From assembly GCF_030409055.1 (NCBI RefSeq), contig NZ_CP116619.1, positions 3,697,628 through 3,761,627 of the forward strand: 64,000 bases of DNA. Reading direction: 5' to 3'. Under the pieces are notes generated by a model that was not told where the DNA came from, did no database searches, and saw only the letters and a list, made by a program, of their open reading frames with translations. Positions 27,610 to 35,071 of this stretch are shown here, piece after piece. How positions within the stretch are numbered: position 1 is the first letter of the stretch; the number at the start of each line of letters is the position of its first letter. Position numbers and translations under genes: made by a program. This stretch comes from Trichocoleus desertorum NBK24. GTDB taxonomy: Bacteria; Cyanobacteriota; Cyanobacteriia; FACHB-46.

Positions 27610-27945
27610 ATGAGTACGACAAAGTGCAAAGTAGCCATTGTGAGTGGTGCGATCGCGACGCTGAGCCTGTTCACCGTAGCAGTAAGCTCCGCATCAGCGA
27701 ATGAGCACAACTTAAATCAAAAGAAAGCGACGGCTGTAGACACAAAGCGTGAGTCGGTTACTCAGAAACCGCTGAATCAACCTGCTGTTCGGCAACAGCC
27801 AACGATGCAGCCAGCTAACGAGGGTGGGTGTAGCTGCTGTAAGAACATGATGGGCGGCAACATGTCAGGCATGATGAATCACAACAAAAAAGACATGACG
27901 CAACCCATGCCAGGAATGATGAGAATGCCAAAGTCGTCCCAGTAA
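27610..27945 (+). CDS. Secreted Met/Cys-rich protein, possible copper binder (111 aa)
   Basis: A signal peptide (VAIVSGAIATLSLFTVAVSSASA) ends near residue 30. The mature part has a polar, Gln-rich linker and then GGCSCCKNMMGGNMSGMMNH and MTQPMPGMMRMP. Methionine clusters with Cys and His are typical of periplasmic copper-binding proteins such as CopM-like or CusF-like chaperones. No copper pump or regulator gene is adjacent. Metal binding is inferred from composition alone; homology to a named family is not claimed. Confidence 0.65.
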   Translation: MSTTKCKVAIVSGAIATLSLFTVAVSSASANEHNLNQKKATAVDTKRESVTQKPLNQPAVRQQPTMQPANEGGCSCCKNMMGGNMSGMMNHNKKDMTQPMPGMMRMPKSSQ

Positions 27946-28009
27946 TTATCTAGAATGCTTAGGAGCGTGGGCAACCTGTCCGCGCTGAAGTTTTATCTAG
28001 GCAAGACCT

Positions 28010-28867
28010 TTAGCTACTGGCAGGTAGATGCAACAGAGATAAAACACAGGGTTTGTCGCCTAACTGGATGGGCAGTGCTTCTACATAACAGTGAAGCGGG
28101 CCACAGCCAAAGTCTAGGGCTTCTGTACCTGTTTGAGGCTGTCCACTGTGAAACGCCTCGGCAATGAGGGAATCGTGGGGGATTGACTTGTTTTTGGGAA
28201 TGAACCCACTAGTCCAGCCTTGAGCCTTGGCTCGCCACCAAACGCGCAATTTCTTTTTGGGTTGTGGTTTCGTGGGGAGACAGCCTTGTGCTTCTCGACG
28301 GCTTAATGCTCGATGCCACATCACCACAGCGTAGGCTCCCGATTCATGTTGCACCATGCGGAGCAAGGTGGCGAGCAACGAGGTTTGGTAGAGATTTGCC
28401 AGAATTTGTCCGGTGCGGAGGGAGAAGCCGAGACTGCGGAGTTGGGGCAGAAACGAAGAGGTAGGCATTAACAACTCGGCAGCTCCGCGATCGCACAACT
28501 GCTCTTTTTGCTCAGCCTGCCAGGGCATCTGGGTGTTGGTGCCTAGCAATAACCGCTCCTGAGCATCAAACAACAACTCCATCAGCTCATGGCCTTCGGT
28601 GAAGCGTTGCCGCCCCAAGGGGTCATCTTCTTTAATCAGAATTAAGCCTGCATCACTATCGACCAGAATGCCTTGTTGATCAGCTAGCGGTGCCCGCAAA
28701 GGCGTAGGCATCCCGAATTCTTGGTAGATGCGTAAGAGATCGATCGGCGGTTCGTCGCTCAGCCCCACTTCTTGCCGCAGAAATTCGACATAGCGGAACA
28801 CATCTTGCTCAGTTTGCAGTAGTCCATGACGGGACAGGAAAGCTTGCCCAGGATGCCTGTACTGCAT
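28010..28867 (-). CDS. ImmA/IrrE-like protein with altered metal-binding motif (285 aa)
   Basis: Residues 20-150 have the ImmA/IrrE layout: IDLLRIYQEFGMP, GILVDSDAGLILIKEDD, then RQRFTEGHELMELLFD, and CDRGAAELLMP. In active members the helix reads H-E-x-x-H and is followed by E-x-E-A-N. Here the second His is Glu (HELME), and the later E-A-N region is L-C-D. Two of three zinc ligands seem lost, so it may sense or bind rather than cut. The C-terminal 100 residues are a separate domain with Lys-rich and Trp segments. It lies 35 bases downstream of the XRE gene, as in ImmR-ImmA and DdrO-IrrE systems. ATG at 28867 is chosen; GTG at 28885 is possible. Confidence 0.75.
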   Translation of the reverse strand: MQYRHPGQAFLSRHGLLQTEQDVFRYVEFLRQEVGLSDEPPIDLLRIYQEFGMPTPLRAPLADQQGILVDSDAGLILIKEDDPLGRQRFTEGHELMELLFDAQERLLLGTNTQMPWQAEQKEQLCDRGAAELLMPTSSFLPQLRSLGFSLRTGQILANLYQTSLLATLLRMVQHESGAYAVVMWHRALSRREAQGCLPTKPQPKKKLRVWWRAKAQGWTSGFIPKNKSIPHDSLIAEAFHSGQPQTGTEALDFGCGPLHCYVEALPIQLGDKPCVLSLLHLPASS

Positions 28868-28902
28868 GGAACCGTTCTGCCTCACTCACTGGATTACTGG
28901 CG

Positions 28903-29277
28903 CTACTTACCAACGGTCATTTTAATCACGTTATAGAGCAGTTCCCATTTTTCTGGAGTGGTGGGTTGCTGGCCTCGGTATTTGAGCCGCGCCAACATTA
29001 GCACATCATCCGGGGGGAGGTCTGCGGTTTTGGCAAACTCCGCCAAGCTGGACGGCAAATCTGCCATTGCCTCTAAGGTTCGCGTTTGTTCTTGCTTCAG
29101 CCCCAGCATCGAAGTGAGGCGTTCCATTACTTGCCAGGACAGATTGGTCGCCTGCCCACGCTCAATTTGCGACAGGTAGTTGCGGGAAATGCCTACCCGC
29201 TGAGCCAGTTCTTCTTGGCTGAGTTTTTCTTCGCGGCGGCGATCGCGCACCTTCTTGCCAAAGTCATCGGTTTCCAT
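28903..29277 (-). CDS. XRE-family transcriptional regulator (124 aa)
   Basis: The N-terminal helix-turn-helix is clear: FGKKVRDRRREEKLSQEELA, QRVGISRNYLSQIERGQATN. A C-terminal helical part with LPPDDVLMLARLKYRGQQPT, then TPEKWELLYNVIKMTVG, is probably for dimerisation or partner contact. It heads a two-gene unit with the ImmA/IrrE-like gene and is divergent from the coiled-coil cassette. The promoter region between has two palindromes, so it probably represses itself and perhaps the cassette. This is inference from layout. Confidence 0.88.
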   Translation of the reverse strand: METDDFGKKVRDRRREEKLSQEELAQRVGISRNYLSQIERGQATNLSWQVMERLTSMLGLKQEQTRTLEAMADLPSSLAEFAKTADLPPDDVLMLARLKYRGQQPTTPEKWELLYNVIKMTVGK

Positions 29278-29292
29278 TGCATTGACAGTTAG

Positions 29293-29329
29293 GACAAAAT
29301 TTTGACAACTATGGTTTGCAAATTTTGTC
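29293..29329. promoter_or_regulatory. Inverted-repeat operator candidate upstream of the XRE gene
   Basis: GACAAAATTT at 29293-29302 and AAATTTTGTC at 29320-29329 form a perfect 10-bp inverted repeat with 17 bases between. A GTTTGC motif lies inside and recurs at 29331. The distance to the XRE start is 16 bases, fitting autorepression. Confidence 0.55.
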
Positions 29330-29336
29330 TGTTTGC

Positions 29337-29365
29337 TTTACTTTTGCTGAAGTAGATGCCATAAT
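29337..29365 (+). promoter_or_regulatory. Candidate promoter of the coiled-coil cassette
   Basis: TTTACT at 29337-29342 and CATAAT at 29360-29365 with a 17-base spacer. The palindrome GTTTGCAAAC (29390-29399) and AAACTGCAGTTT (29382-29393) lie just downstream, where a bound repressor would block initiation or early elongation. Confidence 0.5.
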
Positions 29366-29381
29366 AGTGTTCAGGAAATGT

Positions 29382-29399
29382 AAACTGCAGTTTGCAAAC
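29382..29399. promoter_or_regulatory. Two overlapping palindromes, operator candidate 2
   Basis: AAACTGCAGTTT and GTTTGCAAAC overlap here. The GTTTGCAAA half-site also occurs at 29314-29322, within the first operator. Confidence 0.5.
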
Positions 29400-29577
29400 C
29401 TGATTCCACTCTAGCAGAAATTCCCCCAAAACATCCCCCGCCGCGAGTTCGAGTTAGTTCAAAACAAGTTCTTTCCAGATTCAGTGATTCACGAAGAAGG
29501 TTTATGTGGAGCGGGCAAAGCCTGCTTCATATAAACCCCACCACCAAGATTCAAGTTCTAGTTCCAGGAGATGTTTC

Positions 29578-30570
29578 ATGACCTCAGGTGCCGTCAAAGA
29601 CAGCAAAGCCAAGATTTTAGAAGCATTTCAACAGATTTTGATGGAGCGGCAAACCCGTGAGTCCAAGGTCGCCACCAAGGAAGAAGAAGCCGAGAAAGCC
29701 CAGAATCAACAAATTCTAGAAACCGCCTCGCAATACACTTCTGACAGCATTGTGCGGGGTTTGGCAGATCTGCAAATCGAATTTGGCAGCATCATCACTA
29801 ACTTATCCAGTCGCTTAAGCAGCGAAACGACCAAATTCGACGAGTTGAAGCGAGCGATCGCCTTTGAAACCCAACATTTCCAAGAACTTCAGCAAACTCG
29901 TGTCGTTGCCGATGCGCTGCACATCCTGACCCAAGAGCATCAAGAAAAACTCAAAGACCTAGAGCAGCAAGCCACCCGCGATCGCGAAACCCTTGAAAAA
30001 GAAATTACTGAAGCTCACAAAGCTTGGCAACAGGAGCAAGAAGAATTTGCAACGGCTCAAACCGAAAGCCAAGAACTGCTGACTCGCGAACGCCAACGCC
30101 AGGAAGAAGAGTACCAGTACGAGACCGAGCGATCGCGCACCATTGCCACTGACGATTACGAAGCCAAGCAACGCCAAATTGAGCGAGAACTGCGAGAAAC
30201 GGCTCAAGCCAAAGAAAATGATTGGTCAGAACGGGAACGCGTCTTGCAGGCAAACCAAACCCAGTTAGAAACCTATCGCCAAAAAGTCGAATCTTTCCCC
30301 ACAGAGCTAGAGGAAGCGATTAAGAAAGCGAGAGAAGAAGGCATTCGTGAAGTCAACCAAGACGCGAAAGTGAAAGCTGATTTGTTCGAGAAAGAATGGG
30401 AAGCAATCAAGCAATCCTACGAACTACAAATCCAATCGCTGGAAGCCAAAATTCAAAAACAAACGGAGCAAATTACCGAGATCTCTAATCAACTACAAGC
30501 CGCTATGCGCCAAGCTCAAGACCTCGCGATGCGTGCGTTTGAAAACTCCTCCAATCGCATGACTGCCTAA
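29578..30570 (+). CDS. Coiled-coil protein A of the paralogous pair (330 aa)
   Basis: AGGAG seven bases upstream selects the ATG at 29578 (MTSGAVKDSKAKILEAFQQI). The protein has no signal or membrane segment. Residues about 1-50 hold a short helix (KILEAFQQILMERQ), residues 55-120 a helical block (SIVRGLADLQIEFGSIITNL), and residues 120-320 a nearly uninterrupted charged coiled coil rich in Glu, Gln, Arg and Lys. ESFPTELEEAIKKAREEG and DAKVKADLFEKEW are repeated in the paralogue at 31438. Function unknown; it could form filaments or a scaffold. First gene of the cassette opposite the XRE regulator. Confidence 0.8.
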   Translation: MTSGAVKDSKAKILEAFQQILMERQTRESKVATKEEEAEKAQNQQILETASQYTSDSIVRGLADLQIEFGSIITNLSSRLSSETTKFDELKRAIAFETQHFQELQQTRVVADALHILTQEHQEKLKDLEQQATRDRETLEKEITEAHKAWQQEQEEFATAQTESQELLTRERQRQEEEYQYETERSRTIATDDYEAKQRQIERELRETAQAKENDWSERERVLQANQTQLETYRQKVESFPTELEEAIKKAREEGIREVNQDAKVKADLFEKEWEAIKQSYELQIQSLEAKIQKQTEQITEISNQLQAAMRQAQDLAMRAFENSSNRMTA

Positions 30571-30582
30571 GTATTACGCACC

Positions 30583-30654
30583 GTAGGGGCGAAGCATTCG
30601 ATAGCAGCATTGACTCAACGACCAAAGAATTGTGGTTGAATGCTTCGCCCCTAC
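30583..30654. repeat. MITE-like element with 17-bp terminal inverted repeats
   Basis: GTAGGGGCGAAGCATTC at 30583-30599 is perfectly inverted as GAATGCTTCGCCCCTAC at 30638-30654, with 38 bases between. I know GTAGGGGCGAAGCATTC ends as a common dispersed element in cyanobacterial genomes. It sits between coiled-coil gene A and the next gene. Confidence 0.8.
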
Positions 30655-30692
30655 ACAGATTTCTCCACAAGCCATTAATTTTGGTTCAATTC

Positions 30693-31265
30693 ATGAAGCA
30701 ATTACTTTGCGGTCATACCTCACATCGCAATGAGGCGATCGTAGAACATACCTTTTATGTTGGTGATGAACACCGTACTTATGCTTGGAATGGTCAATCT
30801 TCTTTGGATGTTCGCATTGATGCCGTAATTGACATAGCATCTGCCTATATTCATCGGGTGATCCACCAAAAACCAAAATTCCAAAAGCTTGAACTTTCCT
30901 CTCAAATGCTCAGAAATGGCGAAAAGTATTACTACTTTCTTGTAATGTTTGAGCCTCCCCGGTGGGACGATCCAGACGCAGAATTTTCTGGAATAACAGA
31001 GGCGATCGTGACTCTAGATTACAAAGTCATTGAGCCAGAAATCCATCAATTTACAACTGAAGCAGAGTACCAACAACATCGAGTTCTGCAACGGTTACAT
31101 CATCAGCTTGGAAGCCTTGAATCAGCTTTAGAACAGCAAGTTTCTCGTCTTTCCACGAACGTACTCTGGAGTTTAGAAACTGCTCTTTGGGATTTCAGTA
31201 GTGATGCTGATTTGACAGAGTGGCTAGAAACTTACACCACACAGGGCCGTAAGAGAAAGAAATAA
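30693..31265 (+). CDS. Unknown protein within the coiled-coil cassette (190 aa)
   Basis: Start at ATG 30693 (MKQLLCGHTSHRNEAIVEHT); the open frame before it runs through the MITE-like repeat and is not real. Residues 1-130 look alpha/beta (TFYVGDEHRTYAWNGQSSLD, YYYFLVMFEPPRWDDPD, EAIVTLDYKVI), and residues 130-190 are helical (HQLGSLESALEQQVSRL), ending in a basic GRKRKK tail. No family is recognised. Codon use is slightly more AT-rich than the neighbours. Its place between two paralogous coiled-coil genes suggests a linked function or an insertion. Confidence 0.6.
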   Translation: MKQLLCGHTSHRNEAIVEHTFYVGDEHRTYAWNGQSSLDVRIDAVIDIASAYIHRVIHQKPKFQKLELSSQMLRNGEKYYYFLVMFEPPRWDDPDAEFSGITEAIVTLDYKVIEPEIHQFTTEAEYQQHRVLQRLHHQLGSLESALEQQVSRLSTNVLWSLETALWDFSSDADLTEWLETYTTQGRKRKK

Positions 31266-31437
31266 GCGTCAGCGATCGCATCAACTCTTTGCTACAAATC
31301 ATTGGGCAGTTTCTGGAACTGAATGTGTAGCCTGTTGCAGGCACTCTCCACACGACAACACGCATCATTCAGCTCACAGTTAAGTTCCTAGGCATTGCCC
31401 TCACACTATCCAGTTTTTTTTACATTTAGAGGTTTTT

Positions 31438-32502
31438 ATGGTCCGCAGACCGAGTGAAAAGAACACGAAGGCGGAAATTCTTGCAGCTTTTGATGAATTG
31501 CTGAAAGAGAAGAAAGTATTGGAAACTCACGCGGCACAGGCAACAAAAGAGCGATCGCCAGAATCGAACCAGAAACCTGCGCTGAAAGTAACGGTCGTGC
31601 AACCAGAGTCACCGACGATGGCCTCAGTGTTGGAAGGATTGAGCAAACTGCAACTCAACTTTGGTGGGGCGGTCAGCGATCTCTCAGAAAAGCTGACGTT
31701 AGAAGCGGTGAAACTGCAAGAAGTTCGACAGGCTGTGACAACCGAAGTGCAGCAATTAGAAACGTTGCATGGCTTACGAGCTGATGATTCCAGTTTAGAA
31801 ACGCTGATTGAGCAGTATGGTACTAGCTTCAAAACCTTCAATGAAGAACTGGGTCAACGTCGCGAAACCCTAGAGCAGGAATTCTCGCAGGCGAAAAAGG
31901 TTTGGTTCAAGGAACAGGAAGAACATCGCCGCACCCTGAAAGAGCGGAATGAGACGCTGACCAAAACTCGCCAACGCGATACCAAAGAGTACACCTATAA
32001 CCTGACGCTGCAACGCAAGCTCGACACTGACGCCTATGAGCAAGCCCAAAAAGCGCTGTACCAAGAATTAGAAGAACTCCAGCGATCGCACGAAAAACAG
32101 TGGACTGAGCGAGAAACGGTGATCGCGGAACGGGAGAAACAGTTTGCCGAGCTGAGAGAAAAGGTGGAAGGCTTCCCGAAAGAGTTGGAGTCGGCGATCA
32201 AACGCGCCAAGGAAGAGGGCAAGGGCATCGCTCATCACCAAGCCAAGGTCAAAGCAGATTTGTATGCCAAAGACGTGGAAGGGAACAAGCGCAACTATGA
32301 ATTACGCATCCAATCCCTACAGGAGACCCTACAAAATCAGGAGACCCGGATTCATGCTCTCTCACAACAGCTTAGTGCTGCCCTCAAACAGGTTCAGGAT
32401 TTGGCAGTCAAAGCGATCGAAGGGGCCGCTAATGTCAGTTCCTTCCAAGCCATGCGCGAAATCGCGATCGAGCAAGCGAAGACTCAGACCAAGAACAAGT
32501 AA
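31438..32502 (+). CDS. Coiled-coil protein B of the paralogous pair (354 aa)
   Basis: AGAGG precedes the ATG at 31438. It has the same layout as the protein at 29578: an N-terminal AEILAAFDELLKEKK helix, SVLEGLSKLQLNFGGAVSDL block, a 200-residue coiled coil, and near-identical EGFPKELESAIKRAKEEG, QAKVKADLYAKD and YELRIQSL segments. The C-terminal 25 residues (AMREIAIEQAKTQTKNK) are extra. The two are clear paralogues from an old duplication and may form a heteromer. No signal peptide or membrane helix. Function unknown. Confidence 0.8.
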   Translation: MVRRPSEKNTKAEILAAFDELLKEKKVLETHAAQATKERSPESNQKPALKVTVVQPESPTMASVLEGLSKLQLNFGGAVSDLSEKLTLEAVKLQEVRQAVTTEVQQLETLHGLRADDSSLETLIEQYGTSFKTFNEELGQRRETLEQEFSQAKKVWFKEQEEHRRTLKERNETLTKTRQRDTKEYTYNLTLQRKLDTDAYEQAQKALYQELEELQRSHEKQWTERETVIAEREKQFAELREKVEGFPKELESAIKRAKEEGKGIAHHQAKVKADLYAKDVEGNKRNYELRIQSLQETLQNQETRIHALSQQLSAALKQVQDLAVKAIEGAANVSSFQAMREIAIEQAKTQTKNK

Positions 32503-32624
32503 CCACACCTCCATGTTCTACACGCTGTTGCTCCGTTGTTTGCGATCGCTCGCTAGTCAGTTTCCCGCTTCCTAACCCTGCGTCCCTGAGTGATTCAAGT
32601 TCTATCTCTAAAAAGGAGTTCACT

Positions 32625-32936
32625 ATGCAACCCATTCGTCAAGGCGATGTCATTCTGATTCCCGTTGAGTCTGCTGCTGAGATGGCAACCCAAGACGGGC
32701 AAAAACTGCCCCACCTCACCCTCGCCGAAGGAGAAGTCACTGGACACAGCCACCGGATCAGCACTGGAGAAGCCGAACTACGCGATCGCGAAGGCACACT
32801 GTATCTTTCGATCACCTCTGACTCTGCTACCCTCACCCACGAAGAACACAAACCCATTCAGGTTCCTCAAGGTAATTGGATTGTTCGCATTCAACGCCAA
32901 CACGAACCAGGCGATTGGAGATATGTAGAAGATTAA
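32625..32936 (+). CDS. Small protein with GHSH and HEEH motifs (103 aa)
   Basis: AAAAGGAG precedes the ATG. The protein is beta-rich: RQGDVILIPV, then LAEGEVTGHSHRIS, LYLSITSDSATLTHEEHKPI, and QVPQGNWIVRIQRQHEPGDW. I recall a widespread uncharacterised family with this pattern (Q-G-D-V..G-E-V-T-G-H-x-H..H-E-E-H-x-P-I), often beside DUF6745 genes, also in actinobacteria. The conserved His and Glu could bind a metal in a cupin-like fold; this is inference. The partner DUF6745-type gene follows 94 bases later. Confidence 0.72.
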   Translation: MQPIRQGDVILIPVESAAEMATQDGQKLPHLTLAEGEVTGHSHRISTGEAELRDREGTLYLSITSDSATLTHEEHKPIQVPQGNWIVRIQRQHEPGDWRYVED

Positions 32937-33030
32937 GGTTCTACTCCCCCTGATCTTTCTCACCTGGATTAGGGGCAGCGCTAGAACTTTGGGATTGATC
33001 AAAAAGGGCGATTGCCTATCTACTAAACTC

Positions 33031-34128
33031 ATGACGACCAAAATAGGCAAACTTACACCCGAACAAGAAACATTAATTCCGGTCTGTCGAGATAAGTGGC
33101 GACAAGTTGCGTTGTCTACCGAGAGAATCGATCGCGCGGTTGCCACAGAAGCAATTAAGACAGTTTATGCGGCAACCGCTCAACCCGCACCCCAGGTTTT
33201 GTTTTGCGAGAGTCCGTTGGCCGTACCGCAGGTTTTGACCCGTCTGTTGCAACAACAATTAAGTTCTGGCTTAGCTTGGGTGGTGGAGAGCTACAGCCCA
33301 GAACAACAGCGAGCAAAATTGCGATCGCGGCTTGGCAATCCACTGACTCGCCAACTGGAAGAACAACTACATTGGTTGGTGCGGCGACAGGTGGAAGAAC
33401 AGTTGAGTTGGCAAGTGCGATCGCAACTAGAGAGCCAACTTTGGCCCGAATCCTATGAACTGCAACTCTGGGAACAACTGCAACTCACCCCCCAATTGCA
33501 AGACTATTGGCATGATGGCCTGCGGCTAGAAACTTGGATGCGCAATGCCATCTGGCTGGATTTAGCAATTTCGGCTTTGGATAGTTCTTACGATCGCCAC
33601 AAGTGGTTGTCCTTCCAGATGTTGATCGAAGAGTGCGGTTGGTTGCTGCCTTACGAGAATGTTTGTATTGTCTGCGATCGCCCCCTAACTGTCAGCTTTG
33701 ACGACCTGGGCCGACTCCATGCCGAAGGAGAACCTGCGATCGCGTTTGCCGATGGGTTTAATGTCTATGCATATCAAGGGGTGCGTTTGCCAGAAGCATA
33801 TGGACAACTGCCTCCTGTTCTCTGGCGATCGCAGTGGTTGCTAGAAGAATTCAACTTTGAGCTGCGGCAAGTGTTGTTGCAAGGAATTGGGTATGAGCGA
33901 GTCAGCCAAGAACTAGAGGCGATCGCGATCGATACTTGGCGCGAATACACCTTGTTGGGGGTGGATGCCGAGATTGATGATGAGCCGATGTTGTTGCTCA
34001 AGATGACCTGTCCCAGTACGGGGTTAACTCACGTTGCCCGTGTGCCACCCGACTTTGATTCCGCTCAGGAAGCGATTCAATGGGTCAACTGGGATATTGA
34101 TCCAGCAGAATTTGCCGTCCAAACCTGA
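33031..34128 (+). CDS. DUF6745-type protein (365 aa)
   Basis: Start at ATG 33031 (MTTKIGKLTPEQETLIPVCR); the frame before it lacks family sequence. The N-terminal part has KWRQVALSTERIDRAVATEA and VLFCESPLAVPQVL. A middle part is rich in repeated QLEEQLHWLVRRQVEEQLSW-type units. GEPAIAFADGFNVYAYQGVR with LPE is the DUF6745 hallmark as I remember it (H-x-x-G-P-A-x-x-x-x-D-G-x-x-x-Y). The C-terminus has LLKMTCPSTGLTHVARVPP. No catalytic motif is evident. Last gene of the cassette, ending one base from a convergent secreted-protein gene. Confidence 0.72.
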   Translation: MTTKIGKLTPEQETLIPVCRDKWRQVALSTERIDRAVATEAIKTVYAATAQPAPQVLFCESPLAVPQVLTRLLQQQLSSGLAWVVESYSPEQQRAKLRSRLGNPLTRQLEEQLHWLVRRQVEEQLSWQVRSQLESQLWPESYELQLWEQLQLTPQLQDYWHDGLRLETWMRNAIWLDLAISALDSSYDRHKWLSFQMLIEECGWLLPYENVCIVCDRPLTVSFDDLGRLHAEGEPAIAFADGFNVYAYQGVRLPEAYGQLPPVLWRSQWLLEEFNFELRQVLLQGIGYERVSQELEAIAIDTWREYTLLGVDAEIDDEPMLLLKMTCPSTGLTHVARVPPDFDSAQEAIQWVNWDIDPAEFAVQT

Positions 34129-34129
34129 G

Positions 34130-34543
34130 TTATTGGTTTTCGCGCAATAGTTGATACTGCACTCGCAACTCAGGTGCTTCAGTAGCAGGGGCATCTTGAA
34201 CCAACAGAGGTGTGGTTTTGACCGCTGTGCCAGAGGAGCGATCGAGGATCACATCCACGCGATCGCCTACGGTCCAACTTCTGGGCACTGGTTCTAGGGC
34301 CAAGTCAGCGGGTGGGGTAGAAGGGATGGAAGCACTGGAGCGAGTCGGCGAGACGAGTAGTCTATTTGCTTGCCCCACGGGAAAATCTTGGCTGATGCTA
34401 CGCCCCTCCACACCGCGCAGTGATTCTCCTGACAATGTAAAGTTACCAGTCGCAACTCGTTGAGGCGTTTGGGCAGAGGCAGCAGGCAAAAAGCTGAGGC
34501 TCAGTAAACCTGCCCCCAAAATGGCAAAACCCTTGGGAATCAT
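34130..34543 (-). CDS. Hypothetical secreted protein (137 aa)
   Basis: AGGAG precedes the ATG at 34543. A signal peptide (GFAILGAGLLSLSFLPAASA) ends near residue 24 with an A-S-A cleavage site. The mature part is Ser/Pro/Val-rich with RVATGNFTLSGESLRG and WTVGDRVDVILDRSSG and has no cysteine. It ends one base from the cassette's last gene on the other strand. No family is recognised. Confidence 0.65.
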   Translation of the reverse strand: MIPKGFAILGAGLLSLSFLPAASAQTPQRVATGNFTLSGESLRGVEGRSISQDFPVGQANRLLVSPTRSSASIPSTPPADLALEPVPRSWTVGDRVDVILDRSSGTAVKTTPLLVQDAPATEAPELRVQYQLLRENQ

Positions 34544-34675
34544 GAATCGGATCTCCTGATTAGTGCTGCTACTGATCAGGGTACGAATCAAAAAATATCC
34601 TGACGTCTCTCAGGGGAAGCAAGTCATTGTCAGCTTGACATCTATCCAGCGAGAGACTTACTCTGACCAAAGAAT

Positions 34676-34915
34676 TTACCAACTCGGATCGGAGAACAGT
34701 TGAATCGTCAATTGCGATCGCCCTGGAGGAACTGCCGAGATACAGCTACGCACCGTTTCTCCGCCTTCAATTTCTACTTCACAAGCGTGACAAGACCCCA
34801 TCAGGCAACCCGTTGGAATATCAACTCCCGCTCTGTCAGCGACTTCCAGCAAGGATTCTCCTGGCTCTGCCTCAACTGTGACATCGTCTGGCAGAAAGCG
34901 AATGCAAACACTCAT
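34676..34915 (-). CDS. Short 2Fe-2S ferredoxin domain protein (79 aa)
   Basis: The motif CLMGSCHACEVEIEGGETVR with a following Cys (SC) gives C-x4-C-x2-C..C spacing of a plant-type 2Fe-2S domain. The fold is shortened to 79 residues. An N-terminal VTVEAEPGESLLEVADRAGV matches ferredoxins. It is downstream of cobQ by 156 bases on the same strand. It is likely an electron carrier with a dedicated partner, unknown. Confidence 0.85.
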   Translation of the reverse strand: MSVCIRFLPDDVTVEAEPGESLLEVADRAGVDIPTGCLMGSCHACEVEIEGGETVRSCISAVPPGRSQLTIQLFSDPSW

Positions 34916-35024
34916 GACAAAACCCTAAAATAAAGCTAAATCTAACGGCATTCTGACGCGCAAGCCTTTACTGTATAGCTTAAGGACAAATGGGTATGTT
35001 GCACCCAAAGGGTTAGGGACATTT

Positions 35025-35056
35025 AGCGCACCTTGAATAGCGGGTGCGCTTATTTT
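35025..35056 (+). terminator. Hairpin with a T-tract between cobQ and the ferredoxin gene
   Basis: AGCGCACC and GGTGCGCT form an 8-bp stem with a ten-base loop, followed on the plus strand by TATTTTTT. Both neighbours are on the minus strand, so it may stop antisense transcripts; on the minus strand the stem lies after the cobQ stop. Confidence 0.5.
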
Positions 35057-35071
35057 TTGGGTAAGTTTTCT

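Noticed and set aside
30630-30692. Upstream extension of the 190-aa gene
   Set aside because: Its codons come from the MITE-like inverted repeat; the real start is ATG at 30693.
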